Source of the DNA: Agelas oroides
Taxonomy: Eukaryota > Porifera > Demospongiae > Agelasida > Agelasidae
Reading direction: 5' to 3'
Length of the DNA stretch: 64,000 nt
NCBI GenBank assembly: GCA_949130485.1
Contig: OX422197.1
Span: 3,850,205-3,914,204, forward strand
Position numbers and translations under genes: made by a program
Shown here: one piece after another, positions 1 to 11,438 of the stretch
Numbering within the stretch: position 1 is the stretch's first letter
How the letters are laid out: every line of letters starts with the position of its first letter
Notes under the pieces: generated by a model
Seen by the model: the letters and a program-made list of their open reading frames with translations, nothing else
Told to the model about the DNA's origin: nothing
Databases searched by the model: none

Positions 1-280
1 CGCATATCCTCTATTAGGCGCATATTTGCTTACCACTTACACTTATAAGCGCATGCGCTTATTAACAAGAGTTTACGGTATATATTTACACCCCAAGATG
101 CGAAATAAATAGTGGGAATAGGGAAGAACTTAACAGCCATACAAGTACATGAAAAAATGCCAGGCCAGAGGAAGGATTGAATCTCAAATCTGAGTGCATA
201 TTGGTTAGTGCCATGGTGCACCTACCCCAGGAATGAAACCTCTTATGAGCATCTTGGGGTGCGGTTACTTTGCTCGATAT

Positions 281-990
281 GTTGTGAACTGATTGCAAAC
301 TTGACCAGTTTGTAAACAGGCCACCGGTTTATGAACCAGTCATGCAGTTTTTAAACGGGTTGGCTTGATTTCAATTATACAAAGCGAAGTGGTCCCGTTT
401 AGAAACCAGGCCAAATGGTTTGAAAGGAAGCTTGGAAACTGGCCAAACGGCTTAGAAGCTGGCTGAATGTTTTACAAGCAGCCCGAATGGCATGAAAGCA
501 AAATACAAACTTGCCAAACAAACAGCCCGTGGCCCAAACAGCATGAAAGCTGGCCTAACGATTTACTGAAGCATACAAGCAAAGTAGTCTCGCTAGTAAG
601 ACCCAACCAATGCCAGCACGGATCGGATACTGAAAGTGATCCACGCTGGCATTGGTTGGGTCTCGCCTGTGAGACTAACAAGAAAAGCTAAGACTAACAT
701 GAAAAAGAACTGACTAGCCTCGTTCCCAGATTGCGTTTCTCAGCTTCTTTCCAGTAGCTTTTATCGGCACACGTGAAAGATTGTTGACCACGCACACAAA
801 GTAAAGTGGTAAGCCATCAAGCGCATGCACAGGCCCCCTTTTTGACTGCACATCCCGGCTTACTGACCCACTTTTTGACATCGTGGAAACCGGACCGGTT
901 CTAAATCCGGCCGACCAGCTTATAATCCGGTTGAACGGTTTAAAAACCGGTCAAAGGTTTTGAAATCCAGCTGTAACATATGTATCTCAG
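281..990. repeat. AAACCGG-rich dispersed repeat, copy 1
   Basis: This block starts at a gttgtgaactg motif and is full of short inverted motifs of the type accggttt and gccaaacggttt. It is repeated with clear divergence about 783 bp downstream (1064-1670). It holds a hairpin at about 598-663 in which gacccaaccaatgccagc pairs with gctggcattggttgggtc, followed by a tail ending in ctgtaacat. No credible coding frame is seen. It is probably a non-autonomous element or satellite-like repeat. Confidence 0.7.
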
Positions 991-1063
991 CTGGTACGTT
1001 CCCCTACAACAGTTACTGCATCTTGTCATAGCATTACTTGCGTTTATTAGCATCCCGTATATA

Positions 1064-1670
1064 TGTTGCGAACCGATTGCAAACTTGACCAGTTTGTAAA
1101 CGGGCCACCGATTTATAAACCGATCATCCAGTTTTTAAACTGATTGGCCCGCTTTCAACTGTACAAAACGAAGTGGTTCCGTTTAGAAACCGGGCCAAAC
1201 GGTTTTGAAAGCTGGCCGAACAGCTTGGAAGCTGGCTGAATGGTTTACAAGCAGCCCGAACGGAATGAAAGCTGGCCTAACAATTTACTGAGGCATACAA
1301 GCAAGGTAGTCTCGCAAGTGAGACCCAACCAACGCCAGCACGGATCGGATACTGACGCCCTGGGTTGGTTGGGTCTCACTTGCCAGACCAACAAGTAAAA
1401 CTAAGACAAAAATGAAAAAGAACTGACTAGCCTTGTTCCCAGATTGTGTTTCACAGCTTCTTTCCAGTAGCTTTTACCGATCGATACACGTGTTGACCAC
1501 GCGCACGAGGTGGTAAGCCGTCAAGCGCATGCGCGAGCCGGATTTTGGACCGCGCACGCCGGCTTATTGACCCACTTTTTGACTTCGTGTATATATAAAC
1601 CGGACCGGTTTTAAATCCGGCCAGTTTAAAAACCGGTCAAAGGTTTGAAATCCGGCTGTAACAAATATAA
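1064..1670. repeat. AAACCGG-rich dispersed repeat, copy 2
   Basis: Direct, diverged copy of 281-990 in the same order: gttgcgaaccg start, cagtttgtaaac motifs, the gacccaacca hairpin at about 1320-1380, then the accggtcaaagg tail. The centre of its hairpin differs from copy 1 while the arms are kept. That is expected if the arms are the functional or more recently shared part. It is non-coding. Confidence 0.7.
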
Positions 1671-1903
1671 GTACTCCATGATTATAACCACCTATTCGGT
1701 CTGCTAATACTATCCCGATTTTACGGTATTCTACATTTCCACTAAGTTATTGCCTAAAAGGTAAACCAGAGACAATATGTTTTGTGGAATGGAGGCTTAG
1801 CTGCTGCATCAGATGGTAGTGCTGAGGTACAGCATGTAGTAGCCTCATTCCTAGGCTCTTGTGCAGGGGAGGAGGAAAAAGAGCCTGGTACACACTGATT
1901 GCA

Positions 1904-2041
1904 TAGCCTCGTTCCCAGGCTCCAGTTTTTGATCGCTTGCAGTATGCATTTAGGCTCCAGTTTTTGATCGCTTGCAGTATGCATTTTGCATACTGCAAGC
2001 GATCAAAAACTGGAGCTGGGGAAGGCCTGGGAACGAGGCTA
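1904..2041. mobile_element. palindromic TAGCCTCG-family element with 9-bp TSD
   Basis: The element starts tagcctcgttcccagg and ends cctgggaacgaggcta. It is flanked by ctgattgca at 1895-1903 and again at 2042-2050, a perfect 9-bp target-site duplication. The interior folds back on itself through the motif ccagtttttgatcgcttgca, which is present twice forward and once inverted. It is non-autonomous. A 9-bp duplication is typical of Mutator-like transposons, but no transposase is present, so the superfamily is inferred. Confidence 0.85.
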
Positions 2042-2050
2042 CTGATTGCA

Positions 2051-4200
2051 TGCATGTCAAGTTCCCTTGGTAACCTGCATACTACTCTGCTACACTAAAT
2101 CAATTTCTGATTACCTGCATGCTGAAAGGCCACTGCAGGGTTATACTCCTTGTGAGACACAAACGGGCGGTTTTGAAGTCAGAAACAATATTGCTTGGAA
2201 CTTTGCAGTTGAATCGCCAGCGTACGTAATGTCAATACTTGCCCATACAAATTCATTTGCAGCGCAACGTGCATATGTGCGCAATAATATACGGAGGTGC
2301 GCGAAAATGCACGGAAGCTGCATGAAAATTTTAACCGCTGTAACTCACAAAGCCAATACAGAAATAGCATGAAAATAGAAGGACATGCAATGCATAAGTA
2401 GGCCTTCATGTGTAGCAAGTTCAGGACTTATTTCAGCTTTAGGAGCAAAGATGCTGGAGCTGCAGACTGATGTTCCAGGTCTGCGCAAACAAAGCTGGAA
2501 CACGTACCTACCTGCTGGCACTATTCCAAAGGTGTGCTGTAATCTGACTGGGTATATTTCATAAAACTAGACCATAAAAATCAGTGTCCACTGTGGCATA
2601 ACAGTTCAGTGCATGTTCCAAAAACAAAGGTATCAAATAATGCTTTTATGGTGTACGTGCATACATTGTTCGATCTGTCAAGTTCACACACAACTCATTT
2701 CGGTTGATATATCAGCTTTACATGTAATTCAACAGTAAACAGGTGAACACAGGTTGCAGTGAGACGACAATAATGACTGAGCAGAATTCCAGCTAGAGGG
2801 CTCAGTCCAGGGATAAGAGAGTTACCATGGGAACTTCTGGCAACTTTTGGCAACTCCAACATGGCCTGCATGGTGAATATACTCAACTGGTCTTTCAGGC
2901 ACACTCTGCTGGAGAACAGGAAGTAATTATCATTACCAGATTTATGGCTGAATCAATGATGGCCTGCACAGCGCATGCTACTAATGCATCTACAAACCCC
3001 GCAGTGTCCTGAAACACCTAGTATACAGAATGCTACACAGTGATTGAATGCTCTTCAGCAATGGCTGGATTGCATCAAAATCTAATGTGCTCTTGGTAAT
3101 AGTTATAACTTGTGTTCTTGTCTTTCTGTGGAAACACTGGGACACAAGTCTTGTACTCGTTGAGTAGTCTGGGGCAAACGGAAGTAAAATATCCCCAAAA
3201 TATCAAGTAGATAGGCTCCAGCAATGAATGATGGAGTGAAGACCCCCACATAATCAAATGGTTAGATCATATTTCAGTGTCACATTTGCTGTAGCCAGCA
3301 CCTACAACATCCAAAATTAATGTGTGTTACCTACAGTCGCTGTAGTTCTTAGTAGCGCATGGAAAGCGAGCACAAAATGTTCCTACCCGTGACCACATGC
3401 CCCACAATCACCACAGTTTCCTGGACCCTGTTTAACTTTCAACTTGCTTTCAGTACTCATTCCTACATTCTATTATCTTAGCACTAGCAGTTGAGCTTAC
3501 CTCTAGTCAGGATTTCTGCATACATTTCCAACGCCAGCCTTCCAAACACAGCTGAACCGCTCCTGTATTTCCCGCTCCAAATAGTGCCTCTTGGATTATG
3601 TCATTGCAATTAAAGTCCTTGTTTTACGCACGCTGGCGATTCAACTGTTTGGTGTTACACTAGACAGCCTGGTAGTCATGTATGTACTGCATGTTTGCAA
3701 TGTAGATATGCACAATTATTCGGAGCATCCACGTTCCTTACAAGTAGTAAAACATCTTCAAACTGAAGAATCCCTGAACAGGACCTTTAACTAAGTATTA
3801 AAGCGTCTACGTGCAAATGTGTGCGTGCTGCGGCACATACATAGTGCCTGTACGCAGCACACACACATGTGCACTGGACATACAACATACAACGTACAAT
3901 ACATATATACGTAACTTGGGAGCATAAGTACCGGTATTTCTTTCTCAAAATTGTGCACTTTCACGGTGCCAATCACGTAGGGTACTTATAATCATGGGGT
4001 ATCATACCACGAGGCTAAATATACTGCAGTAGTAATGCAGCCGTAGCGATGCCGTGGTACTGACAAAGCTACTACCAGAGTAGACTGCTTGACTAGCCTG
4101 CACTTACAAACGGACCTACTGCTATCTACTGTCAATCTTCGCCTTCAGCATCGCCGTTGACCGAAAACGGCCACGTGACTATGGGGCACCGTCTGTAACT
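2051..4200. other. no recognisable gene
   Basis: AT-rich sequence without a convincing coding frame or domain. It contains a short hairpin at about 3815-3870 built from gcagcacacacacatg-like arms. The short open frames here show no similarity I recognise. It may be intron or intergenic DNA. Confidence 0.4.
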
Positions 4201-4205
4201 ATAAT

Positions 4206-4340
4206 GTGTTTTCAAGGCTATGCTACTACTTTACAAAGTATGATGCTACTGTATATAAAGTATGCTCATACTTTATATACAGTAGCATCATAGTTTATAA
4301 GGTAACCTCATAGTTTATAAAGTAGCCTTGAAAACACAAT
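4206..4340. mobile_element. short fold-back element
   Basis: Inverted arms begin gtgttttcaaggcta and end tagccttgaaaacaca. The inner arms atgctactgtatataaag and ctttatatacagtagcat meet around 4260. It is a non-coding palindromic MITE-like insertion. No clear target-site duplication was found. Confidence 0.65.
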
Positions 4341-4564
4341 CATGGCGTACGGTAGTACGCCATATGTAGGGATGACCCCGAAAAAAAATGGCCGCCACAT
4401 TAAAAGTGCACAAATAACACGCTCGAAATATCTTCGTTAGATTAATCAAAGGCCTGTATGAGCCATATCAGGCATTATCGAGTGTTTTCATGAGCAAAGA
4501 GACTGTTAAGTTTGCTGGAAAGTATCGCTAAGCACCAGACCAGCAAGTCGCCAAAACGGACAAA

Positions 4565-5131
4565 TCTTCTTCTTCTTCTTCTTCTTCTTCTTCTTCTTCT
4601 TCTTCTTCTTCTTCTTCTTCTTCTTCTTCTTCTTCTTCTTCTTCTTCTTCTTCTTCTTCTTCTTCTTCTTCTTCTTCTTCTTCTTCTTCTTCTTCTTCTT
4701 CTTCTTCTTCTTCTTCTTCTTCTTCTTCTTCTTCTTCTTCTTCTTCTTCTTCTTCTTCTTCTTCTTCTTCTTCTTCTTCTTCTTCTTCTTCTTCTTCTTC
4801 TTCTTCTTCTTCTTCTTCTTCTTCTTCTTCTTCTTCTTCTTCTTCTTCTTCTTCTTCTTCTTCTTCTTCTTCTTCTTCTTCTTCTTCTTCTTCTTCTTCT
4901 TCTTCTTCTTCTTCTTCTTCTTCTTCTTCTTCTTCTTCTTCTTCTTCTTCTTCTTCTTCTTCTTCTTCTTCTTCTTCTTCTTCTTCTTCTTCTTCTTCTT
5001 CTTCTTCTTCTTCTTCTTCTTCTTCTTCTTCTTCTTCTTCTTCTTCTTCTTCTTCTTCTTCTTCTTCTTCTTCTTCTTCTTCTTCTTCTTCTTCTTCTTC
5101 TTCTTCTTCTTCTTCTTCTTCTTCTTCTTCT
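4565..5131. repeat. perfect (TTC)n / (GAA)n tract, 189 units
   Basis: About 567 bp of uninterrupted TCT/CTT/TTC on the plus strand, GAA on the minus strand. Apparent poly-Leu and poly-Arg frames run through it but are products of the triplet repeat, not genes. No interruption was seen over ten lines of sequence, which implies recent expansion or active homogenisation. Tracts of this type can form intramolecular triplexes, a known property of GAA/TTC repeats. Confidence 0.97.
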
Positions 5132-5440
5132 GTCTCTCACCGCGATAGCACGATAACGGCTGGAGCTTTTACAACGATTCAAACGCAAAACAACAGGATA
5201 AATCACTAGGTATTGCACCTGCCACTTATCGGTCTAAAAGAAAGAACTCAAACTTGTCGGCGATTCTCAGGTAATCTCACACTTAAGCTAGCTGCTACAC
5301 GCCATTTTGCTCGAATTAAATATTACTCATAATTACGTCACCAGGGTTCAACTGAGCACGTGGTTCAGTACTTCGTAGAGAAGGTGAGAATTGAGCGTTG
5401 CAGTTTGCAAATCTGATTTCGTGGATCAGTTGACGTAGTT

Positions 5441-6064
5441 GTGCTGCACTTTACATCGAACGCAATATGCATAATGTCCACAAGAAACGAGCGAAGTACA
5501 AGCAGAACTACCTGCGAAACAAAGGGGAAAAAAAGGCAAGCGTCCCGTAATAATTACTGGAAAGACCCGGAGAAACACAGGGCATCTTCCCGGGCGTCCT
5601 CCCATGCCTGTTATTGGAAGGACCCTGAGACGAAAAGGGCGTCCTCCCATGCCTGTTATTGGAAGGACCCTGAGACGAAAAGGGCGTCCTCCCATGCCTG
5701 TTATTGGAAGGACCCTGAGACGAAAAGGGTGTCCTCCCATGCCTGTTATTGGAAGGACCCTGAGACGAAAAGGGCGTCCTCCCATACCCGTTATTGGGAG
5801 GACCCTGAGACCAAAAGGGCATCTTCCAGGGCATCCTCCCATACCCGTTATTGGGAGGACCCTGAGAAAGGAAGGGCAGCTTCCCGCGTATCCTCCCATA
5901 CCCGCTATTGGGAGGACCCTGAGAAAGGAAGGGCAGCTTCCCGCGTATCCTCCCATAGTAGTTACTGGAGGAACCCTGACAAAAATAGGGCAGCAGCTCG
6001 TATGACTAATTTGAAGGCTGCAAAAGCCAAGCTCAAGTGGTATAGACGGTACTATGCCAGCTAG
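5441..6064 (+). pseudogene. YWKDPE-repeat protein fragment (transposon-associated)
   Basis: The open frame encodes about 10 tandem units of roughly 15 residues built on the pattern YW-K/E-DPE-x-KRASS. It ends in a basic stretch with KWYRRYYAS. Such xYxxDPEKxRA repeats are familiar from large, multi-copy sponge proteins that sit ahead of Helitron-like or other transposon domains; that link is recalled, not tested. An alternative start at 5467 reads MHNVHKKRAKYKQNYLRNKG in a different frame, which matches the usual N-terminal style better. This suggests a frameshift near 5540. It is probably a truncated, frame-broken copy. DNA units are 45 bp. Confidence 0.5.
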
Positions 6065-6830
6065 TGTTTTAACCATCAAGTACTTCATATGACTTAGAAC
6101 ACTAGCCACTGATATTCGATTTCAAGTTTTATTGTCAACTTTCACATTTCAAATTTGCTTGTTATAGTCATTTACATGCATATAGTACACATACAATGTT
6201 TACTGCGAGTTGATGGTAGCACTTTGGCTGGTGTCTTCTTAACATCCTCCTTTTGTGTTGTGCCTGAGTCTTCATATTCCTCCAACGAAGCAAGTGGCAG
6301 CCTATTGGTAGCTTGGTATACTCAAACTCTAGTAGCACCGAGTCAACAGTGCATGGCTTCATTCCAAACTTCTGCACTAGAGGTGGCCACAGAACTGGCG
6401 GTTGTTCAGCTCCACAGACCCCTATGCGTTCGTTTCAAACCCATTTAGACTATAGCTACTCACCATCAAACAGTTCTGTAATGGGGTCTTACGACTCAAT
6501 ACTCTGGTGACAGTCTATGGAGAGTTTTTCGGTGAACCATTAGTAGTCCACGTGAAATGAGCACAGGATTTATAAGCTTGCATGCAAAGCCTTATTAAAC
6601 TCATCTGCTTTTCACTTGGTTTTTATGAGGCTTTGCTTGGACTGTACTTCTAAACCCCCCGAAGTTTGATGTTTGGATTGACGATTTCACTTCAAAGCGT
6701 TTGAATTTATGACAATTCTTAGCTCTTTCTACTATCATACTGTACACACCATGCATCTTCCCCTCGGCCTACCCTCCCATGTCACTTCTCTCTTACCATT
6801 CCTAAACCAAAAAAAAAAACAAAGCAAACA

Positions 6831-7902
6831 AGTCACAAAAAAGTTTTCTCAATGAAAACAAGCACATGTAGGGATGGAACCCTCAAAAACCAACCAAACA
6901 AGATAGGAACAACACCACAATACTTTTACACCATCCCTACATCTTGTGCCATTTTGCCAACCACGTACACCACAATACCCTTCAAATTTAAGTTTTTAGG
7001 GTTTGTGCTTTTAGTTTAGTTATAGTTAGTTTTTATTTAGAAAATACTTTTGGTTTAGTTTAGTTCTAGTTTCCCGGTTTTACAAAATTTTTAGTTAGTT
7101 ATAGTTTCAACCACTGAAACTCTAAAACCCCTTACTAAAAGGTATTTAGTTACACTTATTGTTGAAAACAGGCTGTATTCTGTTTTAGTACAGTTACGGT
7201 TTCTTCTTGTACGTCCTTGGACGTTTTAGTTACAGCCCCCAAGTTAGCAAGAAATTTAAGTTGCACTTTTGGTTAACTAAATTTTAAAAAGGCCATACTA
7301 AAATATATTTAGTTAAAGTTATAGTTAACTAAAACAACACTGCACACCAGCTACACCCACAAACCAACAAACAACCTTTCTCCCTACAACTAGCTACCTA
7401 CCCCACAAACCCTTCAAACACACCACCATGTCGTTAACTACGGACCGACCCAGTACTGCTCACACCACAGCCTTCACTTACAAGACAACCCTTACCTGCC
7501 ATGCCCTGCAGCTACAAAAGCCCACAACATACGCAACCCACTCCAACATGCCACACACGACTCAGCACTGATCTTGCACCCCACAGCTTGTACATATTAA
7601 ACTAGCTAACCATGCCTGCCACACTCAACCGTAACAAAGTTACAGCCACCCACAACACAACGCACTCTCCCTACACAACAACGTGCACTACACACCCAGT
7701 ACTGCTCGTTCCACAGGCTTCCATGCCCAAGACAACCCTTCTGTGCACACAAGTAACAAACACAATGCATAGTCGGCAAAATGGCACAAGATGTAGGGAT
7801 GGTATAAAAGTATTGTGGTGTTGTTCCTATCTTGTTTGGTTGGTTTTTGAGGGTTCCATCCCTACATGTGCTTGTTTTCATTGAGAAAACTTTTTTGTGA
7901 CT
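6831..7902. mobile_element. 1.07-kb fold-back element with ~128-bp inverted arms
   Basis: The left arm (about 6831-6959) and right arm (about 7776-7902) are near-perfect inverted copies. Each contains tgtagggatgg, caaccaaacaagatagg and the terminal agtcacaaaaaagttttctc. Each arm itself folds through atgtagggatgg and ccatccctacat. The centre (about 6960-7775) has TTTAGTTA-rich low-complexity DNA and C/A-rich DNA with no transposase. It is a non-autonomous element. No clean target-site duplication could be placed. Confidence 0.8.
6980..7340. repeat. TTTAGTTA-rich low-complexity tract
   Basis: Degenerate repetition of tttagttatagttag and related strings inside the fold-back element at 6831-7902. 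It is non-coding. Confidence 0.6.
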
Positions 7903-8407
7903 TTTTAATTACAGATGGCGCCACATACGTGACCAATCGACCAACCGCTACATGCAGCTCATCACACAATGTCGTCGGCATCCCATTTGTAGCCAGCTTT
8001 CGTGAAGTAGCATCTTGCCATTGTTGCCCGAGCTCCAGTATTGCTGCTCCTGGGACAGCTAAAGTTACGTAGTTACTGTTATCTGCATTTCCTCTTCGAT
8101 AACACTCTGCCCACAGACTGGTTACAGGCTGATGGCTACTAATATTCATTGGCTACTCGTGTTTGTTTGGGTACTTTCATTTAGGAAATTGATAGTAACG
8201 GCTTTGATAGGTACTTTATTAGTTTACCTATGCGTATATATATCAGAGAAATTCCGCCACTAAACTCATTAATGTGGGGCTTGCCCACGACTAAGGTTAA
8301 TTGTAAGTCTTCTAGAGTGGCAGAACAGAAACAATCATGCACCATATCTTAACACAATGTGCCAAGCATTTGACTATACATACAACATGTACCTGCTTTA
8401 TCATTAC

Positions 8408-8520
8408 CTGCCTTTCATCTTCACCAGACGATCTATTCCATGAGTATTGGAAATGTGAGAGGTAAACTGGAAAGTCCACAGATGATGACACAGCACAATC
8501 ATGTACCAGTTCTGCCAAGT
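8408..8520 (-). CDS. candidate internal exon, unknown protein
   Basis: A 113-nt block with a good acceptor (tcctatgcag, ending at the exon's upper edge) and a good donor (ggcag then gtaatg). One frame is open throughout and reads LAELVHDCAVSS... to GEDERQ. The peptide matches no family I recognise. It may belong to the same minus-strand gene as the candidate exons at 9546-9590 and 10330-10626, but phases were not reconciled. It rests on splice-site quality and openness alone. Confidence 0.35.
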
Positions 8521-9545
8521 CTGCATAGGAAAAGAATTACTGCACGCTAAAACACACCGACATACATTAACACAATTTGCTACATGCAGTTAGCCAGTAG
8601 TTTGGATACTTGTTATATGTAACATACTAGAAAAACAGTTAACACACACAAATTTTCATAATCACAAAGGTGCAGCATAATGGTAAGAGATCTTCATTGA
8701 GCACAGCTTGTTATGCAAAATTGCACATTTACTTTGTGAACTTCAGATAAACACTATGAGAATAACAGCATTCAACCACACATTTATTATATAACTATGG
8801 GCAATGGCCGTGGCAAGCAGTTAAGTAGGTCAGGCTATGGCCTGGCAACTGCGCACAAAAAATCAAAACTTGCAGAATCGGTGTTCACCTCCAAAAAACC
8901 ATGCATCAATACACATGCAGCCAAGTATACATAATCAGTAATCACTGTCTTCATGTGATGTCACCCAGTGTACTGAATCAAATGAACATGGCACAGACAG
9001 GAAAATTAAGCATTTCGAGAAATGTTAAACTAACCACATATTCAATGCTCTGTGTGTATGAACAATCAGTCAATCGAATCTTCCTGATCAAAAAGGCAAG
9101 GCCTATAAGTTACCCGAAGTCACCCATGGCACAGGGCATGTTTCAGCCAACACCAGGCCTCATCAGCTGTGCCTGAGTGATTGGGGGATGGGGACTCTTA
9201 TTTCATGCACAAAATGCAGTCAGGTGCCTGGCCTTATCCATCACAGATGTGTCCATCCCTAAGCTAGGTATGATGATACGTACCTTTGTTTTTCCTGCTT
9301 CCACTGCACCCACACACAATTAAACTCTCTTTTCTATCCTAACATCACTCACGTAAGAAAGCTACCAAGCTCTCTCTTGTTTGTTTGCACTACAAGCAAC
9401 AAAGCTGTGCAAGGGCATAAAATGAGGCTAATGCAGAATGGCTACATATTTCGTGTATCTATGCATGTCTACTTTCTCTAAGCTCCTTCAAGTAACAACA
9501 GCTAGTTTGTGCTCACAGCAAGTAGAGGCCAGCCAGAAGAAAGAC

Positions 9546-9590
9546 CTGCGTAGCTCGTATGTAGAAAACGTAGTAACCATACTTTTGCAG
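9546..9590 (-). CDS. possible small exon, unknown protein
   Basis: A 45-nt open block preceded on the minus strand by ttttgtcttctctgggcag (a good polypyrimidine tract and acceptor) and followed by gtcttt, a weak donor. It would encode LQKYGYYVFYIRATQ. It is suggested only by position between other candidate minus-strand exons. Confidence 0.2.
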
Positions 9591-10139
9591 CTGCCCAGAG
9601 AAGACAAAAACAGCTGCATGAGAGGTACTGAAATTTTACATGTGTATGAGCATCATGTACACTCCCTTTTTTCTACTTAGTTTGGAGGGAAAAGTAGTCT
9701 ATATGTACACACCCTGTTTCCAAATGAGGTCAGTTCAGGATGATCTTTGCTATACATCACAAGAAAAGACAACATTGCTGAGCATGCACCACAACAAATC
9801 ATAAGCGGCTGTTGGAGCGGAGAGAGTGTCTACTCAAAGGAAGCTTATTAGTGCTTTCAGCACCTGAGAAGATGGTCAATCCCACTACATGTACCATAAG
9901 CTCCCGAAAGTATGCCCCCTTCAAGCAAACGCTCTCCCCCCTCTTTAACCCTCAATTTCTTGCATAGGTATTCTTTTCCTCATGTAAACGCCCACTAGCA
10001 AGCACCTTCTGGGCATACCTTTTGGTTTAGCTCCGTCGTCGATTGTGTTCGTATACATGAACACACAAAATGACCATAGCCTTGTTGGCTAATCACCGCC
10101 AAGGTTTCTACTGCTGGAGCTAGAATGGCAGTGAGATGA

Positions 10140-10310
10140 CTGGTAGTGCACTTTAAATACAGTGAGTGCACTCAGTAAAATGCCAGTAGAATGGGATCAG
10201 CACTATAAAATTGCTGTACAGTGGCAGTAGAATCAGCAATACAATGGCAGTAGAATCGGCAATACAGTAGAATGAGTAGTAAAATACCAGTAGAATGGCC
10301 ATGTACACAA
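10140..10310. repeat. imperfect CAGTAGAATGGC repeats
   Basis: Irregular tandem units around cagtagaatggcagtagaatc, about 20 bp each, directly next to the splice donor of the candidate exon at 10330-10626. Probably intronic. Confidence 0.6.
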
Positions 10311-10329
10311 GTAGGCATAGATAACATAC

Positions 10330-10626
10330 CTCCTTCACACATGCTGACAATGCAGTTATTTGCCCAGCAGTGAAGAGGCTACTAAGGCTACACAGGCGTG
10401 GGCTAAGCTTCAAACTCAAGCCGTGAGCTATAGCAGGAGGAATCCCTGCTATGTATGAGCGTTCAAGCCTCAGTCGCTCATGCACGGCGTTTACCTGAAG
10501 CAACCCTCGTGCCACTGTACATAATTTCAGCTGTCTGTGACTCGCAGCCTGCCTCGTCGCATGGCTGTCAGATTCATAGCGATTTATCAGGATGTAAGTT
10601 GCCATGCGTGCTGCAAACGCATTCAA
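10330..10626 (-). CDS. candidate exon of unknown gene (paralogue near 41.1 kb)
   Basis: The minus-strand frame reads from about MNAFAARMATYILINRY to TALSACVKEV and ends at a textbook donor, gaaggag then gtatgt. A diverged relative lies at about 41099-41395 on the minus strand, also ending in a donor (gtgaga). That copy keeps the HGLS/HDFS, SPRLC/SPCLC and ARMA patterns but carries stops. Two copies with a shared exon end suggest a duplicated gene or an intron-bearing transposon. I recognise no domain. The extension past the donor is probably intron. Confidence 0.4.
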
Positions 10627-11438
10627 CTTGAGTAGTTTCGCACCTGGTCTCTTTCACACCGAAGCAACAGTCTGGCAGTAGCCCTTCACTCGGCTAAGCT
10701 GAAGCATAGATAGTACTCTACTATCTATATGGCTGAAGTATTTTTCCGTGAAATATTTAAATGCGCTCATTTGAAATTTACGGTAAGTGGTCGGTCCAAG
10801 TAAGCAAGCATACACACGCACATGCGCAATGCAGTCACGTTAGTGTGGGGCTCGCTCAGGCTTGCCCCAATAACTTCAGGGAAATTTTCAAATGTACTAG
10901 TGTTTAGTGTGACTGATATGTTTATGTGAAGTGTAAGTTGTGGAGCCTCGTAAACTTCAAGTTGCTCGCCTATAATATATTATATATATGTATGCACATA
11001 GAGCAAAGCCAAAGTTACTTGTTACTAGTTAATTGTTATGCATAATGGCAGCTAACTGAAGGTACCTGCAGATCGGTTTCCTTAGTGTCGAAAACTTGCA
11101 CGCATTTTTCTTCTATTCACTTCGTACAAATACTCTATTTATTCGTACACCCCCCGTTTCTCAGAATATTCGGTAATTTTCATACTGCAATCAAATTGTA
11201 CAGCTAAAATTGATTTTTGTACGAATTATTAGAAATTATACGGTAGGTAGAGATATCCCTACCAAGAGAAAACACTTCATGTACGCATTCTTCATCCTGA
11301 ACAATGAGCAGTAAATTTTCTGCTTTCACAGTGTCCAGAATTCTATTTCTTGGACAATTAAGAATGCATTCGTAAAATGTGTTACCAAAGATCAGGACCA
11401 CTACCTAGATGCACATTAACACATGATATAATCTCCTA

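Noticed and set aside
4475-5218. 247-residue poly-Arg and 214-residue poly-Leu ORFs
   Set aside because: They are only the two strands of the (TTC)n/(GAA)n repeat.
5426-6109. Minus-strand 227-residue ORF and the plus-strand VIGRTLRRKGRPP ORF
   Set aside because: Other-frame shadows of the 45-bp repeat; the YWKDPE frame is the one matching a known repeat style.
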